Source: Betaproteobacteria bacterium
Lineage (GTDB): Bacteria > Pseudomonadota > Gammaproteobacteria > Burkholderiales > SHXO01
Assembly (NCBI GenBank): GCA_025356655.1
Contig: JANXRW010000051.1
Span: 1 to 53,693, forward strand
Length of the DNA: 53,693 nucleotides
Reading direction: 5' to 3'
This document shows positions 16,384 through 25,890 of the stretch, piece after piece. The position numbers were made by a program, and so were the translations under genes. How positions within the stretch are numbered: the first letter of the stretch is position 1; every line of letters starts with the position of its first letter. A model generated the notes under the pieces. The model had not been told where the DNA came from. It saw nothing but the letters and a program-made list of their open reading frames with translations, and ran no database searches.

Positions 16384-16434
16384 GGGGCGACGATCCTCGC
16401 CTGAGCGGTCTCGGTTCCCGGTGCCGGCGCCTCA

Positions 16435-17247
16435 TCAGGAATTGCCGAATTCCTCACCGAGTTCCCGGGCGCGCCCTGCCGCCTGGCGCACCGCTTCGGC
16501 GATAGCTGGGCCCACCTGTGCATCGCGCAGGCAGGCCAACGCCCGCTCCGTCGTTCCACCGCGCGAGGTGACGCGTTCGCGCAGCACGCGCAGTTCCTCG
16601 GGCGAGGACTGGGCGAGCAAGGCTGCACCGCGGAAGGTCTCGACGGTGAGTTCGCGCGCCTGCCCGGGCTCGAGGCCCAATTCTCCTGCCGCTTGCAGCA
16701 TGGCTTCCATGAAGTAGAAGACATAGGCCGGTCCGCTCCCTGACACCGCCGTGACACCATCGAGCAGCTCCTCGCGTTCCACCCAGAGCGTCGAGCCCGC
16801 CGCCGCCAGAACCTGTTGGGCCAAATCCCGGTCAGCCGGACTGACCTGCGGCAAGGCATACAGGGCGCTCACCCCCGCACCAATGAGCGCAGGGGTGTTC
16901 GGCATTGCGCGCACCAGGCGCTGGTGACCCTCGAGCCAGCCCCCGATATGTCCGGTGCGCACGCCGGCGGCAATGCTCACTACCAGCGCACTTCGCAGCA
17001 GGCGCGCACATCCGCGGACCGCGTCGCGCAGTTGCTGGGGTTTGACTGCCAACACCACGGCGTCGAAGGCCAAAGGCTCGTCGGGCAGTCGGTCCACCAC
17101 GGCGACACCGTAGCGCTGACCGAGCCGGGCGCGTGCCGCCGGATCAACCTCTGCCACGGTGAGCGCGCCTGCCGGTAGACCCTGCTCCAGGAGTCCGCCG
17201 ATCAGGGCGCCCGCCATGTTGCCACCACCGAGGAAGGCGAGTTTCAT
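16435..17247 (-). CDS. proC: Pyrroline-5-carboxylate reductase
   Basis: 270 residues from ATG at 17247 (MKLAFLGGGNMAG); an in-frame start five codons earlier is less likely. It performs the last step of proline synthesis, reducing pyrroline-5-carboxylate with NAD(P)H in the cytoplasm. Seen here: the Rossmann motif FLGGGNMAGALIGGL, VVLAVKPQQL, MPNTPALIGAGVSALY, AVSGSGPAYVFYFMEAM, and the C-terminal signature VTSRGGTTERAL. The middle of that signature is SRGG instead of the more usual SPGG. It sits in the conserved yggS-proC-yggT neighbourhood. Confidence 0.97.
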   Translation of the reverse strand: MKLAFLGGGNMAGALIGGLLEQGLPAGALTVAEVDPAARARLGQRYGVAVVDRLPDEPLAFDAVVLAVKPQQLRDAVRGCARLLRSALVVSIAAGVRTGHIGGWLEGHQRLVRAMPNTPALIGAGVSALYALPQVSPADRDLAQQVLAAAGSTLWVEREELLDGVTAVSGSGPAYVFYFMEAMLQAAGELGLEPGQARELTVETFRGAALLAQSSPEELRVLRERVTSRGGTTERALACLRDAQVGPAIAEAVRQAAGRARELGEEFGNS

Positions 17248-17289
17248 GCAGTTCTCCCCCACACCCTGGTGGCGCGAACTTCTAACGGA

Positions 17290-17796
17290 CTATTCCGCCA
17301 GTTTCTTGAGGTTATCCAGTCCGACCTTATAAAGGCCATTGAGCGTGTCCACCAGTTTGCCATCCTCGGGCCCGGAGTTGATGGCGCGGAAGCGGCCGGA
17401 CCAAGCCACCGTGGAGGTGCCTGCTTTATAGGGGTAGACGGAAATCCACGACACGTAGCCGTTGACGGGTAGAGGTGCTTCACCCACGATCTTGTACTTC
17501 ACCGTGCGCGAGGCGTCGTTTAGCGACAGGAGTTCCTCGTCGAAGCTGGGTCCGCCCGCAAGCGTGAGGGTGCGCACTGCACCGACCATGTTGTTGGTCC
17601 CCGACTTGATGACGTCGGCGGAGAAGGCCGGGTGCCAAGTGTTGAGGCCGTTAAAGTCGCGGATCATCTTCCAAACCTTGTCGGCCGGGGCGTTTATTTC
17701 CACAGTCCCGAAAACGTTCAGGAGGGGGCCTTCCGCACGGGCCATGAGCGGGGCCAGCAGCAGAGCGGCGAGTAAAAGTCGGCGAAACTTGAGCAT
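17290..17796 (-). CDS. Exported SRPBCC (polyketide cyclase/dehydrase-like) protein
   Basis: 168 residues. The signal peptide is MLKFRRLLLAALLLAPLMARA, then EGPLLNVFGTVEINAPADKVW, the typical first strand and helix of the START-like SRPBCC fold. Further family features are DFNGLNTWHPAF and the last long helix DTLNGLYKVGLDNLKKLAE. The fold binds hydrophobic ligands in a deep cavity. Export to the periplasm suggests a lipid- or aromatic-binding role there. It lies between yggS and proC, an insertion in an otherwise conserved block. Confidence 0.8.
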   Translation of the reverse strand: MLKFRRLLLAALLLAPLMARAEGPLLNVFGTVEINAPADKVWKMIRDFNGLNTWHPAFSADVIKSGTNNMVGAVRTLTLAGGPSFDEELLSLNDASRTVKYKIVGEAPLPVNGYVSWISVYPYKAGTSTVAWSGRFRAINSGPEDGKLVDTLNGLYKVGLDNLKKLAE

Positions 17797-17916
17797 GAAT
17801 CCTCTCCCTTGGGGGTTGTCTACGTGCGTTCACGGGGTCCTCGGAGGCGTTCGCCCGAGGCAGGCCCGTGACGCCGCAGGGCGAGTATAGGGGCCGCGCC
17901 GGGGCACCGGCAAGCC

Positions 17917-18609
17917 TTAACGCCAGCTGGGCCGCTCCCCGAATAATGCACTGCCCAGCCGTACCAGGGTGGCGCCTTCCGCGATGGCCGCCTCGAAGTC
18001 TCCAGACATGCCCATGGAAAGGGTGTCGAGAGGCAGCCCGGTGGCCACCAAGGCCTGCTGCAGAAGGGCGAGCCGGCGAAAGGCCGCACGCTGCGCCTGG
18101 AATTGCACGTCCGGTTCGGGGATCGCCATCAGCCCCCGTAGCGCCAAGCCGGGCAGCGCGGCCAGCGCCTGCGCCAGGGACAGCGCCTCCTGCGGCACCA
18201 CCCCGGATTTACTCGATTCGGCACTAATATTGACCTGTATACAAGCCATCAGCGGCGGTTGAGACGGTGAGCGCGCCTGCGCCAGCCGCTCGGCGACGCG
18301 CAGCCGGTCGATGGAATGCACCCAGTGGAAGTGCCGGGCCACCAGGGCCGTCTTGTTGCTCTGGAGCGGGCCAATGAAATGCCACTGGAGCGGCAGATCC
18401 GCCGTGGCGAGGATCTTTGCCACCCCTTCCTGGGCGTAGCTCTCGCCAAAGTGCCGCTGCCCGGCCGCATGGGCTTCACGGATGCATTGCTCGCCAAAGC
18501 CCTTGGATACGGCGACGAGCGTAATGCCATCCGGGTCGCGTCCGGCGGCCAGCGCTGCCTCGCATAGGCGGCGCTGCGCGGCTTGCAAGCGCTGCGCGAA
18601 TGCGGACAT
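17917..18609 (-). CDS. yggS: YggS family PLP-binding protein
   Basis: 230 residues, the usual size. Lys36 in LVAVSKGF should bind pyridoxal phosphate. FGESYAQEG, WHFIGPLQSNK, GLMAIPEP and LSMGMSGDFEAAI are the family's conserved stretches. YggS/PROSC proteins maintain vitamin B6 balance and have no known catalytic reaction. It is divergent from pilT, as in many proteobacteria, and upstream of proC. Confidence 0.95.
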   Translation of the reverse strand: MSAFAQRLQAAQRRLCEAALAAGRDPDGITLVAVSKGFGEQCIREAHAAGQRHFGESYAQEGVAKILATADLPLQWHFIGPLQSNKTALVARHFHWVHSIDRLRVAERLAQARSPSQPPLMACIQVNISAESSKSGVVPQEALSLAQALAALPGLALRGLMAIPEPDVQFQAQRAAFRRLALLQQALVATGLPLDTLSMGMSGDFEAAIAEGATLVRLGSALFGERPSWR

Positions 18610-18818
18610 AATCGGTGCGTTTCCTGGGGTGGGATGGGGTCGGCCATATCATGTATCAGCCGGGCGCGTCGGTTCGCCTTTTTTTTTGCGCCACAGGGTG
18701 TGCCCGCTCGGCCTAGACTCGTCGACCAGGTCCGATCCTTGCCTGCCGAGTCCGGGCCAACGTCGGCCCGCACGTCCAATGACGCCTGTACCTTCGTAGT
18801 GCTGCCTAGGATTATATT

Positions 18819-19862
18819 ATGGACATCTCGGAACTTCTCGCGTTCGTGGTCAAGAACAAGGCCTCGGACCTGCACCTGTCCGCGGGACTCCCGCCCATGA
18901 TCCGGGTGCACGGCGACGTCCGGCGCATCAACCTGCCGCCCATGGAGCACAAGGATGTGCACGCCATGGTGTATGACATCATGAACGACGGGCAGCGCAA
19001 GTTCTACGAGGAGAACCTGGAGTGCGACTTCTCCTTTGCCATTCCCAACCTCGCCCGCTTCCGCGTGAACGCTTTCGTGCAGCAGCGCGGCGCCGGGGCT
19101 GTGATGCGGACCATCCCGTCCAAGGTGCTCAGCCTGGAGGACCTGAAGGCCCCGAACATCCTCAAGGAGATCTCCGAGCAGCCACGTGGCATCGTACTGG
19201 TGACGGGGCCGACGGGTTCGGGCAAGTCCACGACGCTTGCGGCAATGATCAATCACATCAACGAAAGCGAGTACGGGCACATCCTGACCGTGGAGGACCC
19301 CATCGAATTCGTCCACGAGAGCAAGAAGTGCCTTATCAACCAGCGGGAGGTCGGGCCGCATACCCTGAGCTTCAACAATGCACTGCGCTCGGCGCTGCGG
19401 GAGGATCCCGATATCATCCTCGTGGGTGAGCTGCGTGACCTGGAAACCATCCGTCTTGCCCTCACCGGCGCAGAGACCGGCCACCTGGTTTTTGGGACGT
19501 TGCACACCAGTTCGGCGGCCAAGACCATCGACCGGATCATCGACGTGTTCCCCGCCGCGGAGAAGGAAATGGTGCGCTCTATGCTCTCGGAAAGCCTGCG
19601 GGCGGTGATCTCGCAGACGCTGTTGAAGAGCAAGGACGGCACCGGGCGGGTGGCGGCGCACGAGATCATGATTGGCTCCCCGGCCATCCGCAACCTGATC
19701 CGGGAGAATAAAGTCGCGCAAATGTACTCGGCCATCCAGACCTCCTCCAAGCTGGGCATGCAGACCTTGGACCAGAACCTTCACGAACTGGTCAAGCGCA
19801 ACCTGGTTTCCGTGGGCGAGGCTCGAGCAAAGGCCGCCAACAAAGACGACTTTCAGGGCTGA
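18819..19862 (+). CDS. pilT: Type IV pilus retraction ATPase PilT
   Basis: 347 residues, start ATG at 18819. It is a hexameric cytoplasmic ATPase that drives pilus retraction and twitching. Motifs are KASDLHLSAG at the N-terminus, Walker A GPTGSGKSTTLAAM, the Asp box VEDPIEFVHE, Walker B VGELRDLETI (GEL where GEM is usual), the His box GHLVFGTLHTSSAAKTIDRI, and the AIRNLIRE motif diagnostic of PilT. It is followed by pilU after 31 bp and divergent from yggS, whose start is 209 bp away; promoters for both should lie in 18610-18818. Confidence 0.97.
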   Translation: MDISELLAFVVKNKASDLHLSAGLPPMIRVHGDVRRINLPPMEHKDVHAMVYDIMNDGQRKFYEENLECDFSFAIPNLARFRVNAFVQQRGAGAVMRTIPSKVLSLEDLKAPNILKEISEQPRGIVLVTGPTGSGKSTTLAAMINHINESEYGHILTVEDPIEFVHESKKCLINQREVGPHTLSFNNALRSALREDPDIILVGELRDLETIRLALTGAETGHLVFGTLHTSSAAKTIDRIIDVFPAAEKEMVRSMLSESLRAVISQTLLKSKDGTGRVAAHEIMIGSPAIRNLIRENKVAQMYSAIQTSSKLGMQTLDQNLHELVKRNLVSVGEARAKAANKDDFQG

Positions 19863-19893
19863 CAAGGCCCCGCAGGCAATCTAGGAGCAAGTC

Positions 19894-21030
19894 ATGGAGC
19901 GCGATCAGGCAAGCAAATTCGTGAACGAGCTGCTGCGGGTCATGATCAGCCGCAAGGCCTCGGACCTTTTTATCACCGCGGGCTTCCCGCCAGCCTTCAA
20001 GATCGACGGCAAGCTCACGCCGGTGTCGAACCAGACGCTAACGCCCACGCACACCACGGAGCTGGCCCGCGCGGTCATGAACGACCGGCAGGCGCAGGAG
20101 TTCGAGGCGACCAAGGAGTGCAACTTCGCTATCAACCCACCGGGGATCGGCCGTTTCCGCGTCAACGCCTTTGTTCAGCAGGGGCGGGTGGGCCTGGTTC
20201 TGAGGACGATCACCACCACGATTCCGCGATTGGAGGACCTCGGCCTACCGGAGACGCTGCGCGATGTGGTCATGACCAAGCGCGGCTTAGTCGTCGTCGT
20301 GGGCGCCACCGGCTCGGGCAAGTCCACCACGCTCGCGGCCATGCTCGGCTACCGCAACGAGAACAGCTATGGCCACATCATCACCATCGAGGACCCGGTG
20401 GAGTACGTGCACGAGCACCGCAACTGCCTGATCACGCAGCGCGAGGTGGGGGTGGATACAGCGTCCTGGGAGACCGCGCTCAAGAATACGCTACGCCAGG
20501 CACCGGACGTCATCATGATCGGCGAGATTCGTGATCGCAACACGATGGATCACGCCATCTCCTTTGCCGAGACGGGGCACCTGTGTCTGGGAACATTGCA
20601 CGCGAACAGCTCGAACCAAGCGCTCGACCGGATCATCAACTTTTTTCCCGAGGAGCGGCGCGCGCAACTTCTCATGGATCTCTCGCTCAACCTGAAAGCC
20701 ATGGTCTCCCAGCGCCTGATTGCGCGCCGCGATGGCCCAGGGCGCACGGCGGCGATCGAGATCATGCTGAACAGTCCGCTGGTGTCCGATTTGATCTTCA
20801 AGGGCGACGTGCACGAGCTCAAGGCGATCATGGCCAAGTCCAGGGAACTGGGGATGCAGACCTTCGATCAAGCGCTCTTCGACCTCTACGAGGCCAATCT
20901 GATCTCCTACGAGGACGCCATGCGTAACGCAGATTCCATGAACGAACTGCGCTTGGCCATCAAGCTCCACGGCAAGGAGTCCAAGGAGCGCGACCTGCTC
21001 GACGGCATCGACCATCTGAACATCGTTTGA
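19894..21030 (+). CDS. pilU: Type IV pilus retraction ATPase PilU
   Basis: 378 residues. It is a PilT paralogue that assists retraction. It has KASDLFITAGFPP, Walker A GATGSGKSTTLAAM, IEDPVEYVHEH, Walker B IGEIRDRNTMD, the His box GHLCLGTLHANSSNQALDRI and FFPEERR; the GEIRDRxTM and NFFPEERR forms are typical of PilU. It follows pilT in the same orientation and faces the methyltransferase gene, with 13 bp between stops. Confidence 0.95.
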   Translation: MERDQASKFVNELLRVMISRKASDLFITAGFPPAFKIDGKLTPVSNQTLTPTHTTELARAVMNDRQAQEFEATKECNFAINPPGIGRFRVNAFVQQGRVGLVLRTITTTIPRLEDLGLPETLRDVVMTKRGLVVVVGATGSGKSTTLAAMLGYRNENSYGHIITIEDPVEYVHEHRNCLITQREVGVDTASWETALKNTLRQAPDVIMIGEIRDRNTMDHAISFAETGHLCLGTLHANSSNQALDRIINFFPEERRAQLLMDLSLNLKAMVSQRLIARRDGPGRTAAIEIMLNSPLVSDLIFKGDVHELKAIMAKSRELGMQTFDQALFDLYEANLISYEDAMRNADSMNELRLAIKLHGKESKERDLLDGIDHLNIV

Positions 21031-21043
21031 GTCCCGAGGCGTC

Positions 21044-22231
21044 TCAGGCCACCGCGTCGGGGGTCTTGGGGCGCAGGCTGCCCCGCACCAGCGGGAACTG
21101 ATAGAGGCGACATTCCAGCGGGCCGTTGAACAGCACGATGCGCGCTGCGGGGCGTAGCCCGATCAACTTGGGGAGCCGCAGGTCTGCCGTAAAGATCCAG
21201 CCATTCCAGCCAGTAAAGCGGGCCTTGAGCGCGTCGCCCAGGCGCGGGTAGAAGGCTGCCAGTTCTTCTTGTTCGGACAGACGCACGCCGTAGGGCGGAT
21301 TGGTGAGCATCACGCCCGAGGGTGTGGGTGGCGAGACCTCCAGTACGTTTGCCTGCTTCAACTGCACCGCGCCTTCCAAGCCGGCGGCACGCAGGTTCCG
21401 CCGCGCGGCTTCCACCTGAGCGCCCAGCAGGTCTGCCCCAAAGATGAGCGGGACGAAGTCGGGCTTGTGGGCTTCCGCTGCCTCGCCCTTCACTTCGGCC
21501 CAAGTCGCAGCACTGAAATCCGCCAGCCGCTCGAAGGCGAAGCGCCGGCGCGCCCCGGGAGCGACGCCCAACGCGCGCTGCGCGGCCTCGACCAGCAGCG
21601 TGCCCCCTCCGCACATGGGGTCCAGCAAGGGTTGGGTCGGATCCCAGCCGCTCAATTCCAACAGGCCAGCGGCCAAGTTTTCCTTTAGCGGCGCCTCGCC
21701 GGCGTCACGGCCCAAGCCGCGCTTGAAGAGGGCATCACCGGAGGTGTCCAGGTAGACCTGGAGGCGGAGGGCCTCCAAGAAGGCGTGGACACGCACCTGC
21801 GGCTGCACGGTATCCACGCTCGGCCTGACGCCGCGCGCGGCGCGGAACGCGTCGCAGACCGCATCCTTGATGCGCAACGTGGCGAATTCCAGGCTGCGCA
21901 GTGGACTGCCGATGGCCGCCACGTTCACCCGCAGCGTGAGCGCTGGATCGAAGAGCTCGGGCCAGGGTAATCCCCGCGCGGCGGCGTAGACATCCTGTTC
22001 GTCACGGTAGGGGAAACTGCCGAGGAGCAGCAGGACCCGGCTCGCCAATCGACTCCAGAGATTGACGCGGTAGCACAGCTGCTGGTTGCCGCGGAAACTG
22101 ACCCCGCCGGGGGCGATGGCAGTATCCGCCGCACCCAGACGAGACAATTCGGCCGCCAGCGCGGCCTCGAGACCACGGGGGCAGGGCGCGAAGAAGGCGA
22201 GCGGGGCGGAACCTGGAGCGGATGCAGACAT
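21044..22231 (-). CDS. THUMP-domain class I rRNA methyltransferase (RlmL/YcbY N-terminal type)
   Basis: 395 residues. The N-terminal FFAPCPRGLEAALAAELSRLG starts a THUMP-type RNA-binding region (about 10-160). KRGLGRDAGEAPLKENLAAGLL precedes the SAM-binding motif LLDPMCGGGTLLVEAA. The catalytic TNPPYGVRL motif lies near residue 310. This matches enzymes making N2-methylguanosine in 23S rRNA (RlmL G2445 activity). It lacks the second RlmK methyltransferase half found in the fused E. coli protein, so it is the single-domain form. Confidence 0.9.
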   Translation of the reverse strand: MSASAPGSAPLAFFAPCPRGLEAALAAELSRLGAADTAIAPGGVSFRGNQQLCYRVNLWSRLASRVLLLLGSFPYRDEQDVYAAARGLPWPELFDPALTLRVNVAAIGSPLRSLEFATLRIKDAVCDAFRAARGVRPSVDTVQPQVRVHAFLEALRLQVYLDTSGDALFKRGLGRDAGEAPLKENLAAGLLELSGWDPTQPLLDPMCGGGTLLVEAAQRALGVAPGARRRFAFERLADFSAATWAEVKGEAAEAHKPDFVPLIFGADLLGAQVEAARRNLRAAGLEGAVQLKQANVLEVSPPTPSGVMLTNPPYGVRLSEQEELAAFYPRLGDALKARFTGWNGWIFTADLRLPKLIGLRPAARIVLFNGPLECRLYQFPLVRGSLRPKTPDAVA

Positions 22232-22542
22232 GCGCCATTATGGCTCAGGCCCGGGGCTCACGGCGGAGGCGAGCCAGTGTGCGCACCGCCGCCCAGCATT
22301 GCGCTGCGCGGGCGCGACTTTGGCAGGTGCGCGGGGGAAGGGCGGATCGACCAGTCAGCCTACACCGTCAGCTCGATGGCTAGGTGACGAGAGCTCGCTA
22401 ACCAATCCGGGCAATAACCTCTGCCGTGCCAGCGACAAAGCGCTAACCGGTAACTTGGGTGGCGTCAGTTATTCCCTGTTGCGCGTCTGCGAGGGATACT
22501 GCCTGCATACAACGCGCCCGACGGCGCAGAGCGGGTAGGCGC
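22232..22542. other. Intergenic stretch beside the IS66 remnant
   Basis: About 310 bases containing the promoter side of the methyltransferase gene (minus). I see no gene, terminator or recognisable inverted repeat marking the IS66 end. Confidence 0.5.
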
Positions 22543-22945
22543 CTACAGGGCATCGCGCGGGCAGGCGGAGGGCCCGATCCGCGCCCCGGCGGCCGGGTGC
22601 TGGCCCACGGGCGGCAGAGCGTCCACCGGGTAGGTGTAGGGGTCGATCGGGTGCAGGCGGCAGGTCACGATCAGGCTTTGCATGATTCCCACCTGGTGGG
22701 CGCCGGGCTCCGTCGGGCCGAAGAGCCACGTGCGGCCCATCGGTATCACGCGCAGCGCTCGCCGGCCGCTTCACGGGGTTTGGGCGCGGGAGTCAGCTCA
22801 TCGGGCGGGGATTCTCCCCGCGGACCACACGCCATTCACGCTTTTCGCCGGATATCTGGCGCTTGAACCAGTCGAGTTGCCGGTCAAGCCGGTCGGGTTC
22901 CAGCCTGGCGTCACGGAGGGTGTCGACGGATTGCTGAGGGCTCAT
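22543..22945 (-). pseudogene. IS66 TnpC transposase remnant, core deleted
   Basis: ATG at 22945 opens 50 codons (LRDARLEPDRLDRQLDWFKRQ, stop at 22793-22795; first and last parts shown) that resemble the N-terminal helix of IS66 TnpC. After that stop, about 22543-22755 encodes GRTWLFGPTEPGAHQVGIMQ and CRLHPIDPYTYPVDAL, the TnpC C-terminal region. The roughly 350 residues between, including the DDE catalytic domain, are gone. Confidence 0.65.
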
Positions 22946-23343
22946 CGCCTGCGCCTCTTCGAAGCTCGGCAAGCCTGATTCGGGTCGCTGATGTCAGGGC
23001 TAACTTCTACGAAGGACGTGGACACAGAAGAAGCGCCAAACCGCTTGCTAACAACTTTTGGTTCCATGCCATCCAACATCATCTTCAAACGCGCCCCGTC
23101 CATCTCTCGGGTGGACACGCTGTCCCAGTCGGATAGAAACCTACCCTGCTCGAGGCGTTTGCACAAAAGGCAGAATCCGCTTCCATGGAAGGACAGAACC
23201 CTCATCTGCGCAGCACGCCGGTCGATAAACACGAACAGGTTGCTGGTGGGCAGATTAAGCCCCATGTCTTTAACGCTAATCGCGTAGCGTCCGTCGTAGG
23301 ACCGACGCATGTCTACCGGCTGACCGCAGCGGTGGACGCCGAT
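22942..23343 (-). pseudogene. IS66 TnpB (Orf2) remnant
   Basis: The segment IGVHRCGQPVDMRRSYDGRY followed by NLFVFIDRRAAQMRVLSFHG, LLCKRLEQGRF and KMMLDGMEPKVVSKRF follows the IS66 accessory protein along its whole length (about 115 residues). No start codon precedes IGVHR; the codon where ATG is expected is ATC or has been lost. The C-terminus after SKRF runs into unrelated residues. The frame itself is uninterrupted. Confidence 0.65.
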
Positions 23344-23365
23344 GCGCCCCTCGGGGCAGAACGCT

Positions 23366-23764
23366 CTAGCGTCGAGCCGCGTGAAAGACGACGCCGGTAC
23401 CGATCTCCCCGTGGATCTCGAGGGAGCCGCCCACGGCACTCGCACCCGGGGCCCCGATATCCACGAACACCGGCGCCGGTCCTCGCTGCGGCCCAGTCAT
23501 TCGCGACGTCTGCTCACACGCGAGTTTGCGTCAGCGGTGCAGACCACTCGCGCTCACAACCGCCGCTTCGCGGGACTCGCGCACCGTCATCCCGCTGCGC
23601 TCGAACTGGCCAACCAGTTCAACCCCGGCCGTGCGACCTATTCTCCTCGCAACCGGCGCTCCCTCCGTCAGCCCGGTGTTAGGCGGAAGTGTGGCTCGCG
23701 CGGATCCGACGGGGACTAAGGCCGGCTGCCCAACGGTGAGATGCCGTTCGCGAATTCCGCTCAA
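23366..23764 (-). pseudogene. IS66 TnpA remnant
   Basis: The frame reads ELVGQFERSGMTVRESREAA and SASGLHR, then TGA (23531-23533), where IS66 OrfA proteins normally have a tryptophan after such a motif. It continues in frame with RKLACEQTSR and VGGSLEIHGEIGTGVVFHAA, the OrfA C-terminal strand, ending at TAG 23366-23368. The sequence upstream of about 23650 does not look like the family, so the true start is uncertain. Confidence 0.6.
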
Positions 23765-24141
23765 ACGCTATCGCAGGGCGCGAGGCCTCACCTGCCTACG
23801 CTGCGGCAGTGATCTGGACGTTGGCGCGCTTCCGACCCGGGTACTTACCCGCGCAAGGTCGGGGCTATCCCCATCGGAGTCCGGTACGTATCCCCCGTGC
23901 CATCATCGATGGGGTGGGCGGCAACAGCCGTAGGAACGGCGGCTTTGTCCATTTGGGTAAGCTGTCGTGCACAACGGGTGAAGCATTCCCCGACGGTGAT
24001 CCTGCGCGGCTGGCAGATTGAATGGGCTTCATCAGCGGCGCCCGCTGAAGTCCACGTGAACGGCTGAAATGGGCGCTCGCCCATTGTCCGGGACGCCGGG
24101 CGTCCTGCCGGGCAGGTGCGAAGGGGGTGTTAAGGGCAAGG
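23765..24141. other. Intergenic stretch between IS66 remnant and chemoreceptor
   Basis: About 375 bases. Open frames of 70-80 codons occur on both strands, but none resembles a family and none has a ribosome site. It is probably degraded DNA left by the IS66 insertion. Confidence 0.4.
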
Positions 24142-24164
24142 TGCCCCCGCTAGGCGCGGGGGCA
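24142..24164 (-). terminator. Hairpin after the chemoreceptor gene
   Basis: A perfect 9-bp GC-rich stem, TGCCCCCGC / GCGGGGGCA, with a 5-base loop lies 6 bp past the chemoreceptor stop. On the minus strand it is followed by ACCTTGCCCTT, so the T-tract is poor. Confidence 0.5.
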
Positions 24165-24169
24165 TGCGC

Positions 24170-25813
24170 TCAGCAGCGGAACCGCGACAGTGATTGGCGC
24201 AGTTCCTCGGTCAGGGTCTGCAGGCCGGTGGCTTCCACGTGGCTTGCATTGCAGGCCTCACTCGTGCTGCCCAACCTGAGCGTGATGCGTTCTACGCGGG
24301 TGGAGATATCGCCCGTGGCCGCGCTCTGCTGTCGAACGGCGGCGGCGATCTCCCGCATGGTGCCCACGATCTGCTCCGTGGACGCCGTGATGTCGCGCAT
24401 GGATTGCCCTGCCTGACCGACCTGCTCCACGCCCTCGGCGGCCAATTCCGTGCCGGCGCGCATGCGCGCCACCGCATTGTCCGTGTCCTCACGGATGGCG
24501 CTGATCATGCCGCTGATCTCGGTGGTGGCATCCGCACTGCGCTCGGCGAGTTTCCGCACCTCGTCGGCCACCACGGCGAAACCGCGACCCTGCTCGCCCG
24601 CGCGGGCAGCCTCGATGGCTGCGTTGAGCGCCAGCAGGTTCGTTTGCTCGGCGATGTCGCGGATCACCTTGATGATTTTGGTGATCTCCTGGGAGCGGGC
24701 GCCCAGTGCCTCGATCGTCTCGGAGGAGCCACGCACGGTGTCGGCGATGCGACCCATCTGCGCCACCACGCCCTGGATGCGTTGGTCGCCGCTGGTGGCG
24801 ACCTCGCCTGCCCGCTGTGCGGCTTCCGCCGCCGCTTCGGTCTTCGCAGCGATGTCCTGGACCTGCGCACTGACTTGCTCCACCGCTGCGGCGGTGCCCT
24901 GCGTCTCCGCGGACTGCGCGGCACTTTCCTGGCGCACCTCCCCGGTCTTCTGCAGCAGCTGGCGACTGGCCAGGCTCACGCGCTGCAGGTGTTGGTTCAC
25001 CGCCTGCAGGCTGTCGCCGAAACTGGCGGTCAGCGCGTTGAAGTTTGCCGCCACTGCGCTGATTTCGTCGTTGCCGCGAATGGGGACCTCACGCCGTAGG
25101 TCGCCGTCCTGGCGCATGTTCGCCATCACGGCCCCCATCTCACGCAGCGCGCGGAGCGGGCGGGTGAGCGACTGGGTGATCCAGGCCATGAATACGCCCA
25201 GCACCAGGATCACGGCCGCGCTCTGCCAAGCCAGTCGGGTCAGGGACTCGCGGAAGGCGACGTCGAGGTCGTCCAAGTACAGTCCCGTGCCCACCACCCA
25301 GCCCCAGGGCTCGAAGAGTTTCACGAAGGAGAGCTTCGGCAGCGGGGTGGAGGAACCCGGCTTGGGCCAGTAGTAGTCCAAGTAGCCCGAGCCCTGTTCA
25401 CGGGCGATCTTGACGATCTCCTTGTAGAGGCGCTTGCCGTTTGCGTCGGCGAGGTCGGATTTGTCCTGGCCCTCGAACTCCGGTCTCACCGGGTCCATCA
25501 CGACCCTGTGCTGCAGGTCGTTGATCCAAAAATATTCCCGTCCTTCGTAACGCACCGCGCGCAAGGCTTCCTTGGCCTGCTGTTTGGCGACATCCTCCGG
25601 CAACTTGCCGCTCGCCGAGAGGCCGTGGTAATAGGCGATGAGTTCGTAGGCCGTCTCGGTCAGGCTGCGCAGCTTGATCTGTCGATCCTTGTACAACTGG
25701 GTCCGCTCCTCCATGAGCGTTTCGCCCAGCAGCAGGACCAGACAGCCCAGACCCACGAGCAGCAGTAGTGCGAGCCTCGCCCGCAGGCTAATGGATTGAA
25801 GCACCTTCCCCAT
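24170..25813 (-). CDS. Methyl-accepting chemotaxis protein with single Cache domain
   Basis: 547 residues from ATG at 25813 (GAGGGG upstream). Order: membrane helix about 12-30; periplasmic single-Cache (sCache_2-like) sensor about 35-185 with [17 protein letters not shown] and [14 protein letters not shown]; second helix about 196-213; HAMP about 215-270; then the signalling domain with the conserved tip ([38 protein letters not shown]). No C-terminal NWETF-type pentapeptide is present (ends SRFRC), so receptor modification enzymes must reach it another way. sCache_2 domains often bind small organic acids, but the ligand is unknown. A FliA-type promoter lies just upstream. Confidence 0.95.
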   Translation of the reverse strand: MGKVLQSISLRARLALLLLVGLGCLVLLLGETLMEERTQLYKDRQIKLRSLTETAYELIAYYHGLSASGKLPEDVAKQQAKEALRAVRYEGREYFWINDLQHRVVMDPVRPEFEGQDKSDLADANGKRLYKEIVKIAREQGSGYLDYYWPKPGSSTPLPKLSFVKLFEPWGWVVGTGLYLDDLDVAFRESLTRLAWQSAAVILVLGVFMAWITQSLTRPLRALREMGAVMANMRQDGDLRREVPIRGNDEISAVAANFNALTASFGDSLQAVNQHLQRVSLASRQLLQKTGEVRQESAAQSAETQGTAAAVEQVSAQVQDIAAKTEAAAEAAQRAGEVATSGDQRIQGVVAQMGRIADTVRGSSETIEALGARSQEITKIIKVIRDIAEQTNLLALNAAIEAARAGEQGRGFAVVADEVRKLAERSADATTEISGMISAIREDTDNAVARMRAGTELAAEGVEQVGQAGQSMRDITASTEQIVGTMREIAAAVRQQSAATGDISTRVERITLRLGSTSEACNASHVEATGLQTLTEELRQSLSRFRC

Positions 25814-25842
25814 AACAGTTCCCCTCGCGATGGTCTTATCCA

Positions 25843-25869
25843 GTATCGGTCCGGCCGGGCGAGACTTTA
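25843..25869 (-). promoter_or_regulatory. Sigma-28 (FliA) type promoter of the chemoreceptor
   Basis: Reading the minus strand, TAAA (25869-25866), exactly 15 bases, then ACCGATAC (25850-25843). The flagellar sigma-28 consensus is TAAA-N15-GCCGATAA; the -35 matches fully and the -10 in six of eight bases. The expected transcript start would lie about 20 bases before the ATG at 25813. It fits control of the receptor with the motility regulon. Confidence 0.65.
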
Positions 25870-25890
25870 GCGTCCCATGTCGGTGCTGGG

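Larger units (their letters stand above)
22543..23764 (-). mobile_element. Decayed IS66-family element
   Basis: Three IS66 gene remnants occur in the canonical order tnpA-tnpB-tnpC on the minus strand. TnpA has an internal stop, TnpB has lost its start, and TnpC keeps only its N-terminal and C-terminal pieces; the DDE catalytic core between them is missing. I could not place terminal inverted repeats or a target duplication. Only about 1.2 kb remains of an element that is normally 2.5 kb or longer. It cannot transpose by itself. Confidence 0.75.

Noticed and set aside
18249..19865. Open frame of 538 codons on the minus strand opposite pilT
   Set aside because: It mirrors pilT, which has all family motifs. 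The antisense frame is an effect of GC-rich codon use and contains no recognisable domain.
24142..24164. Possible attenuator or riboswitch at the hairpin
   Set aside because: It lies after a stop codon and has only one stem, so a terminator or mRNA end is the simpler reading.
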